Source: Candidatus Melainabacteria bacterium (lineage in GTDB: Bacteria; Cyanobacteriota; Vampirovibrionia; Obscuribacterales; Obscuribacteraceae). Taken from it: a stretch of 64,000 nucleotides of DNA. Both the position numbers and the translations under genes were made by a program. Each line of letters starts with the position of its first letter. Within the stretch, counting starts at the first letter, position 1. Shown here piece by piece: positions 1 through 9,311 of the stretch. The stretch lies in contig PLZS01000072.1 of NCBI GenBank assembly GCA_003153555.1, positions 1 to 64,000 of the forward strand, in the 5' to 3' direction. The notes below the pieces were generated by a model that saw only the letters and a program-made list of their open reading frames with translations, made no database searches and was not told the origin of the DNA.

Positions 1-4
1 GCAA

Positions 5-1114
5 ATGCAGAGATCTTTCGCGCCGTCCCAGCAGCGTATGTCCTCAACTCGCCAGCAGAGAATGTCTTCCTCCGCATCGCAATCACGAATTCAGGCTCGT
101 GGATCGAACAGAACGTCGGTGTCGAATACAAGAGCAAGAAATATTTCAGCGCGCCAGGTTAATTCGACAGGAAAAAATTCTGTTGCACGACAGTCCGAAA
201 AGAACTTCGGCAATGTCACACGAGCCAGGCAAATAGCGCAACGAGATCAGAGAACTGCAAGAGCACAGTCTTCAGCTAAACTGGCATCAGCAAGATCCCT
301 AAGTGCAAATAAAGGTAAGCCTTCTGCGAATGGACGCATGCTGGCTTCAGTGGCAGGAATCAAGCAGACGCGCGGTGCTGTATCAAGACCGAGTTCGTTT
401 GCAAATCCTCGTAAGGCTCTTCAGGTGAGATCAGGTAGCAAACCACAGATTACTTCTGCTAGACCACAAAAATTGGCATATCGAAGAGGAGCAGGCAATA
501 TTCCACGCGCAGGACGTGCTGGAAGAGGGCGTGCCGGCATTATCGATCCAGGCGGATATATCAGAACTGCAGAAAAAGGCACAGCCAGACTCGAGCGCAA
601 CCACATACAACAGCAGTTAGCAGCTCTTCCGAACTATGAAAGTAACTTTTCCAACAACAACAGGTTGCGCATATCTGATCATAGTCGGTGGTCGAGTCAC
701 TGGAACCCAGGTCCAGGTTCGGCAGTCCTCGGCTATTATCCAGGCTATTCATGGAATGGCACTAATTATCCCTTCAGTTATTATGCGCCCTCCGGATATT
801 GCCCCACTCCTTATTTATTCCTTTCAAATTATGGAACATTCTGGCAGCCGGGAGTAGGTTACGCCGACTCTTTACCGTATGGATACAATCAGCCTATGTC
901 AATCGCCATCGATGAAGTGGTGCCTGAGTATGATGCTTACGGCAACATCATTGGCTATCACGACGAGACGTTTTATTACAATGCAGCTTGGGATCCAAAC
1001 GCGCAAGCTTACGGATATTACGACTACCGTGGCGGGTTCCATTGGGTAACATTTCCATGGCTGAATACATGGAATAATCAAAATTCATTTGGAAGGGACA
1101 TCAGGGAGTACTGA
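5..1114 (+). CDS. Low-complexity basic/aromatic protein, probably 5'-partial
   Basis: The reading frame is open to the left edge of the window, so the ATG used may be internal and the true N-terminus may lie outside. About 369 residues are visible. The first 190 or so are rich in Ser, Arg, Ala and Gln and strongly basic, with no globular pattern. The region from about 205 to the end is rich in Tyr, Trp, Pro, Gly and Asn, like a surface or matrix protein of cyanobacterial relatives. No signal peptide can be judged because the start is uncertain. The chain ends in GRDIREY, close to the GRGIREY end of the kinase at 9312-11396. I do not recognise a family. It converges with the bacillithiol operon on the other strand. 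Confidence 0.6.
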   Translation: MQRSFAPSQQRMSSTRQQRMSSSASQSRIQARGSNRTSVSNTRARNISARQVNSTGKNSVARQSEKNFGNVTRARQIAQRDQRTARAQSSAKLASARSLSANKGKPSANGRMLASVAGIKQTRGAVSRPSSFANPRKALQVRSGSKPQITSARPQKLAYRRGAGNIPRAGRAGRGRAGIIDPGGYIRTAEKGTARLERNHIQQQLAALPNYESNFSNNNRLRISDHSRWSSHWNPGPGSAVLGYYPGYSWNGTNYPFSYYAPSGYCPTPYLFLSNYGTFWQPGVGYADSLPYGYNQPMSIAIDEVVPEYDAYGNIIGYHDETFYYNAAWDPNAQAYGYYDYRGGFHWVTFPWLNTWNNQNSFGRDIREY

Positions 1115-1163
1115 TCCACTGTGCATGTAGTGCTACGATCCTCATTAAGCACCGTTGGTCTCA

Positions 1164-2300
1164 TCAATTCGTAAATTGTGCTCGGTAAAGTTTTTCGTAG
1201 CGTGGAACGATTACATCCGCTGAAAATTTCTCTTGAGCTTGTGACTTAGCACTGAGGCCAAGCACTTCACGCAAGGTGACATTTTGAATCAGCTTTTCAA
1301 CGGCACGGGCTAACTGGTCAGGATCTCCGAATGGAACAAGCAAGCCAGTCACTCCATCTTTAACGACTTCAGGAATTCCCCCCACACGCGTCGCAACGCT
1401 CGGATGTCCAAAGGACATTGCTTCAAGAATGCTCAAACAAAAACTTTCATTTTCGGAAGTAATTAATCCAATATCGGCGGCTTGTAGATAATCATCCATG
1501 TCAAAAACACTCTCGCGCACAATGATGTTATCTTCCAGTCCCAAGCGGTGGACATCGTCAGAGAAGGGCTCAAAACTTCCGCCCGCTAAAATTACCAGTT
1601 TGAACGACTGACGCGGGCGAATGCGCGCAACAGTCTCAAGCAACAGATCAATCCGTTTTGTCGGTCGTAAATTTGAGGAATGCAAGATCATCACTTCATC
1701 GCCGACGCCTAACTCACGGCGCATTTCTGCGCGTGAACGCGATGGAGACCCAGGGTCATAAAAATTGTGGATCACTTCTATCGGCCCTTCAAAACCGATA
1801 ACGCGCCGGGTTTCGATTTTCAAATAGTCCGACACAGTTGTAACAGCATCAGATTGGGTCAAAGCGTGGAGAATTGCAGGGCCATAACCAGGATCTCGAC
1901 CGAGCAATGTGGTGTCTGTGCCATGCAAAGTGGTGACGATTTTTGGCTGCTGTTCTGGCAGCAACATGCAGCGAGAAAGAATTGCCGCGGTGGCGTGTGG
2001 AACCGCGTAATGCACATGCAAAATGTCGAGTTGATGGTTCCGACTAACCTCCGCCATCTTGACCGAAAGAGGCAAAGTGTAGTCGGGATATTTAAAGAGC
2101 CCATAATCGTTGATCGCAACCGGATGGAAATGAATGCGCGGCGTGTTTGTGGGCAGACGAAACGGACGCTCGTAGCTGATGAAGTGGACTTCGTGCCCTC
2201 GCTGTGCAAGTTCTTTGCCTAGCGTTGTAGCAATCACACCGCTGCCACCAATGGAGGGATAACAAGTGATACCAATTTTCAGTAGACGTTCGGCATTCAT
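1164..2300 (-). CDS. bshA: N-acetyl-alpha-D-glucosaminyl L-malate synthase BshA
   Basis: A GT4-family glycosyltransferase that joins GlcNAc from UDP-GlcNAc to L-malate, the first step of bacillithiol synthesis in the cytoplasm. The N-terminus LKIGITCYPSIGGSGVIATT is the BshA signature loop. The C-terminal lobe has the GT4 donor motif ENESFCLSILEAM followed by a Gly-rich GGIPEVV. I chose the ATG at 2300, giving 378 residues, the usual BshA length. A longer frame reaches 2402 but adds 34 residues that overlap bshB1 and have no family likeness. The start lies one base after the bshB1 stop, so the two genes are translated together. It is the last gene of the operon. Confidence 0.93.
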   Translation of the reverse strand: MNAERLLKIGITCYPSIGGSGVIATTLGKELAQRGHEVHFISYERPFRLPTNTPRIHFHPVAINDYGLFKYPDYTLPLSVKMAEVSRNHQLDILHVHYAVPHATAAILSRCMLLPEQQPKIVTTLHGTDTTLLGRDPGYGPAILHALTQSDAVTTVSDYLKIETRRVIGFEGPIEVIHNFYDPGSPSRSRAEMRRELGVGDEVMILHSSNLRPTKRIDLLLETVARIRPRQSFKLVILAGGSFEPFSDDVHRLGLEDNIIVRESVFDMDDYLQAADIGLITSENESFCLSILEAMSFGHPSVATRVGGIPEVVKDGVTGLLVPFGDPDQLARAVEKLIQNVTLREVLGLSAKSQAQEKFSADVIVPRYEKLYRAQFTN

Positions 2301-2301
2301 C

Positions 2302-3036
2302 CTAGAAATTTCGCGCTCCCCTGCCTGTATGTGCAAGCGACTTGAAGACCGGCGGCTCATTTGGAAAGAGCGCAATTGCATATTCAATTCCCGCACGTGC
2401 ACCGAGCACTCGGGCGCGCGTCAGTTGCAATTCAACATAGTTGCGCGTTGAAGCCTGTGACTTGTGCGCGTTCATCGCGGCAGTCCACGCCGAAATAACT
2501 TCTGGCAACGATACATCGATCAATATCGGTGTGATGTCGTGAGGTTCTCCTTCAGGTGTGATCGCGTAAAAGAATAACTGTTCGATTGCATGTGCCTTTT
2601 CGTCGAGTAACTCGGTCAAGCCACCATATCGAGCCAATCGCGCAGAGTCGCGAACAAGCTTTCCTAGTCGGGTATGATCGGGATGCTGGTTTTCGACCAC
2701 CGTGGGTGCGAGTATTTTTGCGGGACGAATCCGTCGGATGATTTTTGCCAACTTAAAAGCGTGTTCGGCGCGAATCTCCAATTTCCCGTCTCCGTCCAGG
2801 TCAATAAATTCAATCGTCGCACCGAGCATCGCGGCTGCTTCTTTTGTTTCGGAGGCTCGCTGTTCAGCCGTTCCGTGCGTTCCGGCTTCACCGAGTGAAC
2901 AAACGACAAAGTGTACCTTGCGACCATCACGCGTTTCGCGTGCAACGACTCCGCCACAGCCAAATTCGATATCGTCTGGATGTGCGCCAAAGATCAGCAA
3001 TGGTAGAGTTTCAAGTGAGTTCAATGTAAGCCTCAT
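2302..3036 (-). CDS. bshB1: N-acetylglucosaminyl-L-malate deacetylase BshB1
   Basis: A zinc deacetylase of the PIG-L/LmbE family that removes acetate from GlcNAc-malate, the second bacillithiol step. The N-terminal metal motif AHPDD is at about residue 20, and a second His cluster (NQHPDHTRLG) lies near residue 120. The ATG at 3036 gives 244 residues, close to the family length. An ATG at 3057 is also in frame and cannot be excluded. Either start overlaps the end of the BshC-like gene. It sits between that gene and bshA in the operon. Confidence 0.92.
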   Translation of the reverse strand: MRLTLNSLETLPLLIFGAHPDDIEFGCGGVVARETRDGRKVHFVVCSLGEAGTHGTAEQRASETKEAAAMLGATIEFIDLDGDGKLEIRAEHAFKLAKIIRRIRPAKILAPTVVENQHPDHTRLGKLVRDSARLARYGGLTELLDEKAHAIEQLFFYAITPEGEPHDITPILIDVSLPEVISAWTAAMNAHKSQASTRNYVELQLTRARVLGARAGIEYAIALFPNEPPVFKSLAHTGRGARNF

Positions 3037-3781
3037 CGGATTTGTCAATGGTGTCACGGGTTAGAAAATTGATTTCCGGCGCTTCTGTTTCACGAAGATA
3101 TCCTTTCTCGCCAGCGCCGGCTACATAATGTGTGCAATGCACAACAGATTGCATCCAGAGCAGTCGGCTATCGCGCGTTGGGCTGATCTGTTCCTTAGTA
3201 AAAGATGTTAGTGGTATGGTGACAAACACATCGCCGCCTTCGTGTAACTTAAATCCGTCTTCTGAAAAACGCGCTCGAACAATTTCGCCGTCATGCGGAA
3301 TATCCACAAAAAACTCAGAAACATCACACGCGGTGCGGCGAAAATCTGGATCGCTCGAACGCAAGATCTTTATTCCCTCAAACAGACCCATGTCGCGATA
3401 CATGCCCAGACAAAAATCCGCGACAGTGGAAGCGGAAGTATTTTTGAAAATTTCAATCAACGGATGACCGACGTAATTAGGCAATTGCGATGTGGTTTTT
3501 TCTTGCCAATCGGCGGGAATTCTTTTAAGGTAGAGTGGCGAAAATTTGCGCTGAATTTTGTTCTGAAAAGTGAAGTTGAGTTGCGCCGGTTCGTTGGTGC
3601 TGCGATGACGCAAAATTGTTCTGGTTTCGCGCGGGTCATGATCGCTGTCGTGGTAGAAGAAAACAATTTCACCACCAATTTCCTTTTGCAAATTTCGGGC
3701 AGTGTTGATTTTTGCAACCAGAAACCGCTTCGGAAAAAATCCGCAAGGCTGCTGACCAAAACATATGATCGGCGAATTCAT
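3011..3781 (-). CDS. BshC-like protein, half size (candidate bacillithiol cysteine-adding enzyme)
   Basis: A 256-residue protein. Its N-terminus has the pattern of the Rossmann core of BshC: FGQQPCGFFP corresponds to the GQQ-G-P loop, followed by an Ile-Ala/Ala-Arg helix, then VFFYHDSDHDPRE at the place of the BshC E/D-HDFDE motif. BshC is normally about 520-540 residues with N- and C-terminal extensions, and those are missing here. The gene overlaps the symporter by four bases (ATGA) upstream and bshB1 downstream, exactly where a bshC would be expected. What is seen: motif spacing and context. Inference: a reduced BshC that may catalyse or replace cysteine addition. A different function for a BshC-derived domain is possible. 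Confidence 0.55.
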   Translation of the reverse strand: MNSPIICFGQQPCGFFPKRFLVAKINTARNLQKEIGGEIVFFYHDSDHDPRETRTILRHRSTNEPAQLNFTFQNKIQRKFSPLYLKRIPADWQEKTTSQLPNYVGHPLIEIFKNTSASTVADFCLGMYRDMGLFEGIKILRSSDPDFRRTACDVSEFFVDIPHDGEIVRARFSEDGFKLHEGGDVFVTIPLTSFTKEQISPTRDSRLLWMQSVVHCTHYVAGAGEKGYLRETEAPEINFLTRDTIDKSDEAYIELT

Positions 3782-5490
3782 GCGTCGGATTCCTTGGCTA
3801 TTTTCTGATTGTTACTCAGCGCTAATTGCAGGAGCAGGCTAAAAACCACACAAGAGGTGCAGCCGATCAGCGGGTACCAGAGGTAAGAAATCGTCAGGTT
3901 GAAGTAAAGGACGAACACTAACGCTTGGGCCGTCAGAGCTGACCAAAAAATCGCCGTGCCGCCTACACGCCGAATGAAAAATGCCACTACAAAAAGGCCT
4001 AGCATTACCCCATAAAAAATGGAACCAAGAATGTTCACCGCTTGAATTAAGTTTTCCGCGAGTCGCGCAGAGAGTGCGAAGCTGATTGCTACTATGCCCC
4101 ACACGACTGTGAACCACTTTGTTGCAGTCAGACAGTTCGTGTCGCTTGCGTCGCGTTTGATGATATGGCGGTAAAAATCAATGGTCGTGCATGTTGCAAG
4201 TGCATTGAGTTCCGCTGCTTTCGACGATAAGGCCGCAGCAAAAAACGCAGCTATCAGCAAACCGATTACTCCGTGCGGCAATTCGCGAAGAATGAAGGTG
4301 ATGAACACGTAATCTGCATCGTTCGCCTTCGCGTCAGGGTTTTTCGCCGCTAATTCTTTGCTCGCCGCGACGCGAATTGTCTCGCTCTTTTGGTGGGCCA
4401 TTGTGGCAGCAGCGAATGCAGCTGTGGCCGCAGGCTGATCACCTTTGTGTCTGGCTTGCAGCCAATGCTCAAGTTCTTGCCGAGTTTGTTGGTGAGCACA
4501 ATTGAAATCAGTGTTGTAGGCGAGCACTTTCGGATCAGCTGTGTGTTCCGAAAAATATTTACTGGAGGCTGAATCAAAAAACAGCGGTGGTTGTTCAAAT
4601 TGATAGAAAACAAAAATCAAAACTCCGAGAAGCAAAATGCTGAATTGCATCGGAATTTTGCAGATGGCATTGAACATAAGTCCAAGGCGGCTTTCGCGCA
4701 GCGACGAACCGGAGATGTAACGTTGAACTTGCGATTGGTCTGTGCCGAAATAAGAAAGCATAAGAAATGTTCCGCCCAGCAGCCCCGACCAAAGTGTATA
4801 GCGCTCGTGGATGTTGGTCGAAAAATTTACGGCGTTCATTTTTTGAAATCCACCAGCCAACTTTAGCGTGTCATCCAGAGTCAGCGCAGCAGGAAGTTTT
4901 CCGATCAACAAAAATGTGGCAGTAACCATGCCGGCGAAAATTATCGCCAGTTGATATTTCTGCGTGACGGTTACCGCGTCACTACCGCCCATAGCGGTGT
5001 AAATTATAACAAGCAGTCCACAACTTACGATCGTGACGTTGAGCGGCCAGCCGATGACTGTGGTTAGAACTATTGCAGGCGCATAAATCGTCAGCCCGGC
5101 ACCAAGTCCACGTTGCACGAGAAAGAGTGCGGCACCGAGCAAACGAGTTTTGCTGTCGAATCGTTTCCCGAGAAATTCATACGCGGTATATACATTTAAC
5201 TTGTGGAAAATCGGCAGAAAAAAGATCGCAATGATGAGCAGTGCAATGGGCACGCCGAAATAAATTTGCACGAAACCTAGTCCGTCGCGATACCCTTGAC
5301 CCGGAGTTGAGAGGAAAGTTATGGCGCTGGCTTGCGTAGCCATCACGGAGAGTCCGATGGCTAACCACGGCGTATGCGCAGTGCCTTTCAAGTAAGTATT
5401 CAAGTCACGGCGATTGCGCGTGTACCAGATGCCGTAAATGGCGATGCCGAGTATGGAGCCTAAGAGTACGATGAAATCCAGCCAGTTCAT
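3778..5490 (-). CDS. Sodium:solute symporter (SSS family)
   Basis: A 570-residue integral membrane transporter of the SSS/SLC5 family with about 13 hydrophobic helices. The N-terminus (LGSILGIAIYGIWYTRNRRD) and the following ATQASAITFLSTPGQGY helix are typical of the Na+ site region. A hydrophilic insert of about 90 residues lies near positions 310-400, longer than in most relatives. The substrate cannot be read from sequence. It lies directly downstream of a 51-residue one-helix protein (ATGA overlap) and upstream of the bacillithiol genes, so it probably imports a compound linked to thiol or sugar metabolism. Confidence 0.85.
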   Translation of the reverse strand: MNWLDFIVLLGSILGIAIYGIWYTRNRRDLNTYLKGTAHTPWLAIGLSVMATQASAITFLSTPGQGYRDGLGFVQIYFGVPIALLIIAIFFLPIFHKLNVYTAYEFLGKRFDSKTRLLGAALFLVQRGLGAGLTIYAPAIVLTTVIGWPLNVTIVSCGLLVIIYTAMGGSDAVTVTQKYQLAIIFAGMVTATFLLIGKLPAALTLDDTLKLAGGFQKMNAVNFSTNIHERYTLWSGLLGGTFLMLSYFGTDQSQVQRYISGSSLRESRLGLMFNAICKIPMQFSILLLGVLIFVFYQFEQPPLFFDSASSKYFSEHTADPKVLAYNTDFNCAHQQTRQELEHWLQARHKGDQPAATAAFAAATMAHQKSETIRVAASKELAAKNPDAKANDADYVFITFILRELPHGVIGLLIAAFFAAALSSKAAELNALATCTTIDFYRHIIKRDASDTNCLTATKWFTVVWGIVAISFALSARLAENLIQAVNILGSIFYGVMLGLFVVAFFIRRVGGTAIFWSALTAQALVFVLYFNLTISYLWYPLIGCTSCVVFSLLLQLALSNNQKIAKESDA

Positions 5491-5642
5491 GCACAGAACT
5501 CCGTCAAAGCAATTAGCAATCCAAGCCAGAGAATAAAACTGCTAATCACGAAAAGATAGGTACCTTTCCATGTTTTCGGCCAGGGCAGTCCGGTCTGATC
5601 AGATTCACTCACGGACGGCTTGGAGTCGGTAATATCTTTCAT
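5487..5642 (-). CDS. 51-residue single-helix membrane protein, putative symporter partner
   Basis: A short open frame between two clear genes. Its ATG overlaps the stop of the PIG-L gene (ATGA) and its own TGA overlaps the ATG of the symporter in the same way. The product starts MKDITDSKPSVSES, has a soluble stretch with LPWPKTWKGTY, and then one hydrophobic helix of about 20 residues (LFVISSFILWLGLLIAL). Overlapping stops and starts on both sides strongly support translation. Small helical subunits are known beside some SSS transporters (for example YhdT beside PanF), so an accessory subunit is a reasonable guess. I know of no named family for it. Confidence 0.75.
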   Translation of the reverse strand: MKDITDSKPSVSESDQTGLPWPKTWKGTYLFVISSFILWLGLLIALTEFCA

Positions 5643-8179
5643 TTGCCTAAGGAAATCAGATTGGCGAGAAGTCGATAAGCTCCAGGCACGCCGGCGGGAA
5701 GCTGACGAAAAAAGGAAAGTCCTGTATAAACAAAATGTCCTTTGCCGTATTTCGCCACGAGCAGACCGCCTTCGTGCGGCTTTTCGTCAGGATCATTAAA
5801 GGCAAGGATCGGCGTGAAATGCTGGTCCCATTTATTAGGAAAATAGAGTCCGCGTTCCTGCACCCAATTATCGAAATCCGCATGCGTAATTTTGTTCGGC
5901 GTGTTCAACACGGAGTTTTCCGGCGCGAGAAAAGTGACTTTTGCTGTTTCGTCTGTAACTCGGTCACGAGATAGCTGCAAATCGTAAGGTGCAATTTCCT
6001 TGGTTTTTAAACCTTCTGAATTATTGTATTGGGCGATGATGGTGCCACCATTATTGACGTAGGAAAAAAGTGTCGGCAACGCAGTCGCAATGTTCTTTCT
6101 AACATTGAACGCGCGCACACCAATGACGATGGCATCGAATCTATTCAGTTGTTCGGATGTCAGATTTGCGTCATCCAAAATTGTCACGGCATATCCCATT
6201 TGTTGCAGGTTCTCAACCAGGCTGTCTCCTGCACCTGGAAGATAGCCGATGGAATGACCACGCGTGACGAGATCGAAGCTTACTGCTTTCAATGTGGCCA
6301 CTGGTTGGAGCAATTGCTGAGGTATGTGCGGGTAGTTGATTACCTCACGCTGATTGCGATAACGCACCCCATTCATTTCAGCGCTGGCAAAGATTTTGGC
6401 CGTCGCTGCTTGCAAGGGCGCAGTGATAGTGAATTTGAACTGTGCAGATTGTCCGACTTCAGTTAAACGGAACGATTGTTTGAGGGGCACCACTTTCCAA
6501 TTAGCTGGCGCCTCTAGTTGCAAGGTACCGGACGAATTGGCGCGTGAGGCAGTGATTTCGACATGAATTGAGCGCGAATGCTTCGGAGTCAATAATGCGA
6601 TCTGGGGAATGAATCGAAGTGAGACAGGCGGAATCACATCTAGCCGACGGCGGATCGGAGTTCCGGATAAATTGGTCGTGACTTGAAGCGGCTCATCTTG
6701 AATCACAAGTTTCTGTCCAGCTACTTCGAAAACATCTTCAATTGGAAACGATGGTGAATTTTCTGTCTTGCCGATCAAGTGGGGATCATCCACGTGAAAC
6801 ATTCCCTCTGTGCCTTCAACTCGCAGCCAAAATGGCTGCGTCAGCGGAGTTGTGGTTGGTAATTTTTCAACTGACTCCCAGGCATTGGCTTCATTGACGT
6901 GAAGAACCGTTCCTCTGCTGACTTCTTTTTTGATCTCCGGATAACGCACCGCGAGCCAGCGAACCGGAATTTTGGATTGAATGGTCGCTGAATGATAAAG
7001 CTTCATTGACTCGCCAGGCACAACTTCGGAATGCCCGATTGTAGTCTCTACTTTGAGCCCAAGACACGCTTGCAAAATACGATCGAGTTGCGCTTGTTTT
7101 TCTTTAATCACAGGATCATCGCGATCTTTTGCCTCCAAGGTTGTCAGTTCGCATCGTAATTGCAATATTGCAGGTACACTAGCAGCGGTATCATGCGGAT
7201 TGAACTGGGCGATGATGGCATCGACTGATTTTTCGATTGTCGCGCCGCCTGGCACGCGATTCCAAGTCGTGTCCACGCCATCCAAAATATCATTCGTTGC
7301 AGGCGAACCATCTAAAAATTGAAACGATTCAATTCTCGGACCGCCATGGGCTCCCGGGAAGTGAAAAGTATCGAAGCCTTGCGTCTTGTGCATGGCTCGA
7401 CTTTTTTCAGCGATGTCTGTGAAGGCTTCGCCGGATACGCTATCTTTGCCGCCAGCGTCAATCTTTAAGGCGGTTACGCCGACAGCCTTGTCGCGTTGAA
7501 AGGTGGAGATGTTCCAAAAAATACGTTTTGGTTGCCATGGTGCCAAGTCTTGTTCGGGAAATGCTTTTGGATCACCGGCGAGTTTGAATGCCTCCATCGC
7601 TAACACCGCCGATGCCGTGTGGTGCCCGTGTGTTCCGCCTGGACTCGGTGAAAAACGCGTGATCAACACATCGGGGCGAAATGCGCGAATGACGCGAACC
7701 ATGTCAGACAAAACTTCCTGCTTATTCCAGTTGTTCAACGTTTCTTGATAACTTTTGGAGAAACCAAAATCAACAGCGCGAGAAAAGAACTGTTGCGCAC
7801 CGTCAGTTCGCCTTGCAGCGAGCAATTCCTGCGTGCGCGCCACGCCCAACTTGGCACCGATGTCAGGGCCGAGAACGTTCTGACCGCCGTCGCCACGCGT
7901 CAGTGAAAGGTATGCCGTGCGGTATGCTCGTCCCCGCGCAAGATAAGTAAGCAGCTCTGTGTTCTCGTCATCAGGATGCGCAGCGATGTAGAGCGCACTG
8001 CCCATTTGGCGAAAGCTTTGAAGTTCGTGCAGAATCGCAGACGGCGAATCAAGTTTCATTTCCGCTCCAGAAACCGAAATGGAAAAAACCGCTGCTGTGC
8101 AAACCAGGAGGCAAGCGATAGCGCTTCGCCATTTCCTGAAAAGTGGCGACCTTAGTTTGGCAGCAGCGGACGTTATCAC
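5639..8179 (-). CDS. Secreted PIG-L/LmbE-family deacetylase, large multidomain
   Basis: An 846-residue protein with an N-terminal signal peptide (hydrophobic ACLLVCTAAVFSISVSGA, cleavage near residue 39). The PIG-L zinc deacetylase domain follows at about 60-300, with AAHPDDENTE, LTRGDGGQN and the late His motif GGTHGHHT. The middle looks like beta-sandwich modules. The last 200 residues (VIGVRAFNVRKNIATALPTL and a Tyr/Gly-rich end) resemble a ThuA/GATase-like fold. Such exported deacetylases probably act on envelope or scavenged N-acetyl sugars. It overlaps the genes on both sides by ATGA, so it belongs to the symporter-bacillithiol operon. The substrate is unknown. Confidence 0.8.
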   Translation of the reverse strand: MITSAAAKLRSPLFRKWRSAIACLLVCTAAVFSISVSGAEMKLDSPSAILHELQSFRQMGSALYIAAHPDDENTELLTYLARGRAYRTAYLSLTRGDGGQNVLGPDIGAKLGVARTQELLAARRTDGAQQFFSRAVDFGFSKSYQETLNNWNKQEVLSDMVRVIRAFRPDVLITRFSPSPGGTHGHHTASAVLAMEAFKLAGDPKAFPEQDLAPWQPKRIFWNISTFQRDKAVGVTALKIDAGGKDSVSGEAFTDIAEKSRAMHKTQGFDTFHFPGAHGGPRIESFQFLDGSPATNDILDGVDTTWNRVPGGATIEKSVDAIIAQFNPHDTAASVPAILQLRCELTTLEAKDRDDPVIKEKQAQLDRILQACLGLKVETTIGHSEVVPGESMKLYHSATIQSKIPVRWLAVRYPEIKKEVSRGTVLHVNEANAWESVEKLPTTTPLTQPFWLRVEGTEGMFHVDDPHLIGKTENSPSFPIEDVFEVAGQKLVIQDEPLQVTTNLSGTPIRRRLDVIPPVSLRFIPQIALLTPKHSRSIHVEITASRANSSGTLQLEAPANWKVVPLKQSFRLTEVGQSAQFKFTITAPLQAATAKIFASAEMNGVRYRNQREVINYPHIPQQLLQPVATLKAVSFDLVTRGHSIGYLPGAGDSLVENLQQMGYAVTILDDANLTSEQLNRFDAIVIGVRAFNVRKNIATALPTLFSYVNNGGTIIAQYNNSEGLKTKEIAPYDLQLSRDRVTDETAKVTFLAPENSVLNTPNKITHADFDNWVQERGLYFPNKWDQHFTPILAFNDPDEKPHEGGLLVAKYGKGHFVYTGLSFFRQLPAGVPGAYRLLANLISLGK

Positions 8180-9033
8180 TTCAAACTTTTGATCAATTCT
8201 GCGTTCATTCTTACATAGGCGGCGTCATTGGCTTTCTCTGCTAGTTCAGTTGAATGCTTTGCGGCCGCTATTGCTCCTGCCTTATCGCCTTGCTTGGCGA
8301 GAATTTCGGCTTTCAAATAAACCATGTAAAATGCATCACGCTCGGCAATCGCGGTGTCTACCCACTTGCTGGCTTTCTGCAAATCCTTCCCATGGTTGTA
8401 ATAAAACAGCGCCGATTGAAAGTACGGTTTTTTCTTTTCGTCAGAAGCCATCACCGCTTCTATTTGCGAAACGAGCTTGTCTACATAATCAACTTCCACC
8501 TTTATCGGCACTTCTGTTTTGTCCCAGACGAGATTGATGAACGACGACTCGTCGCCCATTTTATCGAATTCAATTGTGAAGTTGTCGGTTGGACGGACCA
8601 GCTTGATCGGAGTGGCCTTGAAGCGAGCTACATCCGCTTTCTCGTCGTATTTATAGGCGCCCCAGTCTTCGGCTCCCTTGTTGATGATAATTGTCCATTC
8701 ATCTTTGCCGGGAATCGTCAGGAACGCGTAAGTGCCCGCAGGAACTTCAGTTCCATTCAATTTTACAGGCGTGCTCAAAATCAATTTCGTCGCCTGATTT
8801 GCACCCGTGCGCCATACCTTGCCGTAAGGAACGACGTTACCAAAAATTTCACGGCCTTTTACGCCAGGTCGTGAATAATTGAATTCGATGTCAGTCAATC
8901 CGACGCGTTGTTTTATTGTGCAACCCGGACTTGCCGCGGGAAATTCTAGCTTCGGTGTTTGCGCCAGCGCACTGGCAGCCGACATCAATCCGCAAGCAAC
9001 TGCAAAGAGCAAAGAAAATGTTTTTTGGTTCAT
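8176..9033 (-). CDS. DUF2911-domain exported protein with C-terminal TPR-like segment
   Basis: The start at 9033 gives a clean signal peptide (MNQKTFSLLFAVACGLMSAA, then SALAQ). An ATG at 9045 is also possible. The longer frame to 9201 has no signal peptide. The mature N-terminal domain (PGCTIKQRVGLTDIEFNYSR, then GREIFGNVVPYGKVWRTGAN) is the DUF2911 pattern, common in Bacteroidota and rare elsewhere. The C-terminal 100 residues form helical pairs like TPRs (DKAGAIAAAKHSTELAEKAN). Function is unknown. It is the first gene of the operon and its stop overlaps the PIG-L start. A TATAAA-like element lies upstream around 9093-9098. Confidence 0.8.
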   Translation of the reverse strand: MNQKTFSLLFAVACGLMSAASALAQTPKLEFPAASPGCTIKQRVGLTDIEFNYSRPGVKGREIFGNVVPYGKVWRTGANQATKLILSTPVKLNGTEVPAGTYAFLTIPGKDEWTIIINKGAEDWGAYKYDEKADVARFKATPIKLVRPTDNFTIEFDKMGDESSFINLVWDKTEVPIKVEVDYVDKLVSQIEAVMASDEKKKPYFQSALFYYNHGKDLQKASKWVDTAIAERDAFYMVYLKAEILAKQGDKAGAIAAAKHSTELAEKANDAAYVRMNAELIKSLK

Positions 9034-9311
9034 ATAAGTGTCCATTTGACTGATAACCAGCTTATTTTTGCACGCTGGCCGGCTCAAACGCCATTTATAA
9101 TGAGTGTTGCAATATAGTGACATCAAATGACTTGAAAGGTGCCATGTATCGGTCATCCGGGACATCGGTAACCAGGAAGACACTAGCCCTCGGAACAGCA
9201 TGTCGCGCTTTTGGGGTAACCAACAGTCACCAGATTCCGGACCCGCTCATGTCTGGCATAGTTAGTGAATTACATCTCGCGTTGTCAGCGAAAGGACAGT
9301 ATATCTAATCA

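Noticed and set aside
8254..8874. A 206-codon open frame on the plus strand opposite the DUF2911 gene
   Set aside because: The opposite strand has a signal peptide, a known domain and operon overlaps. The antisense frame has no motif or ribosome site.
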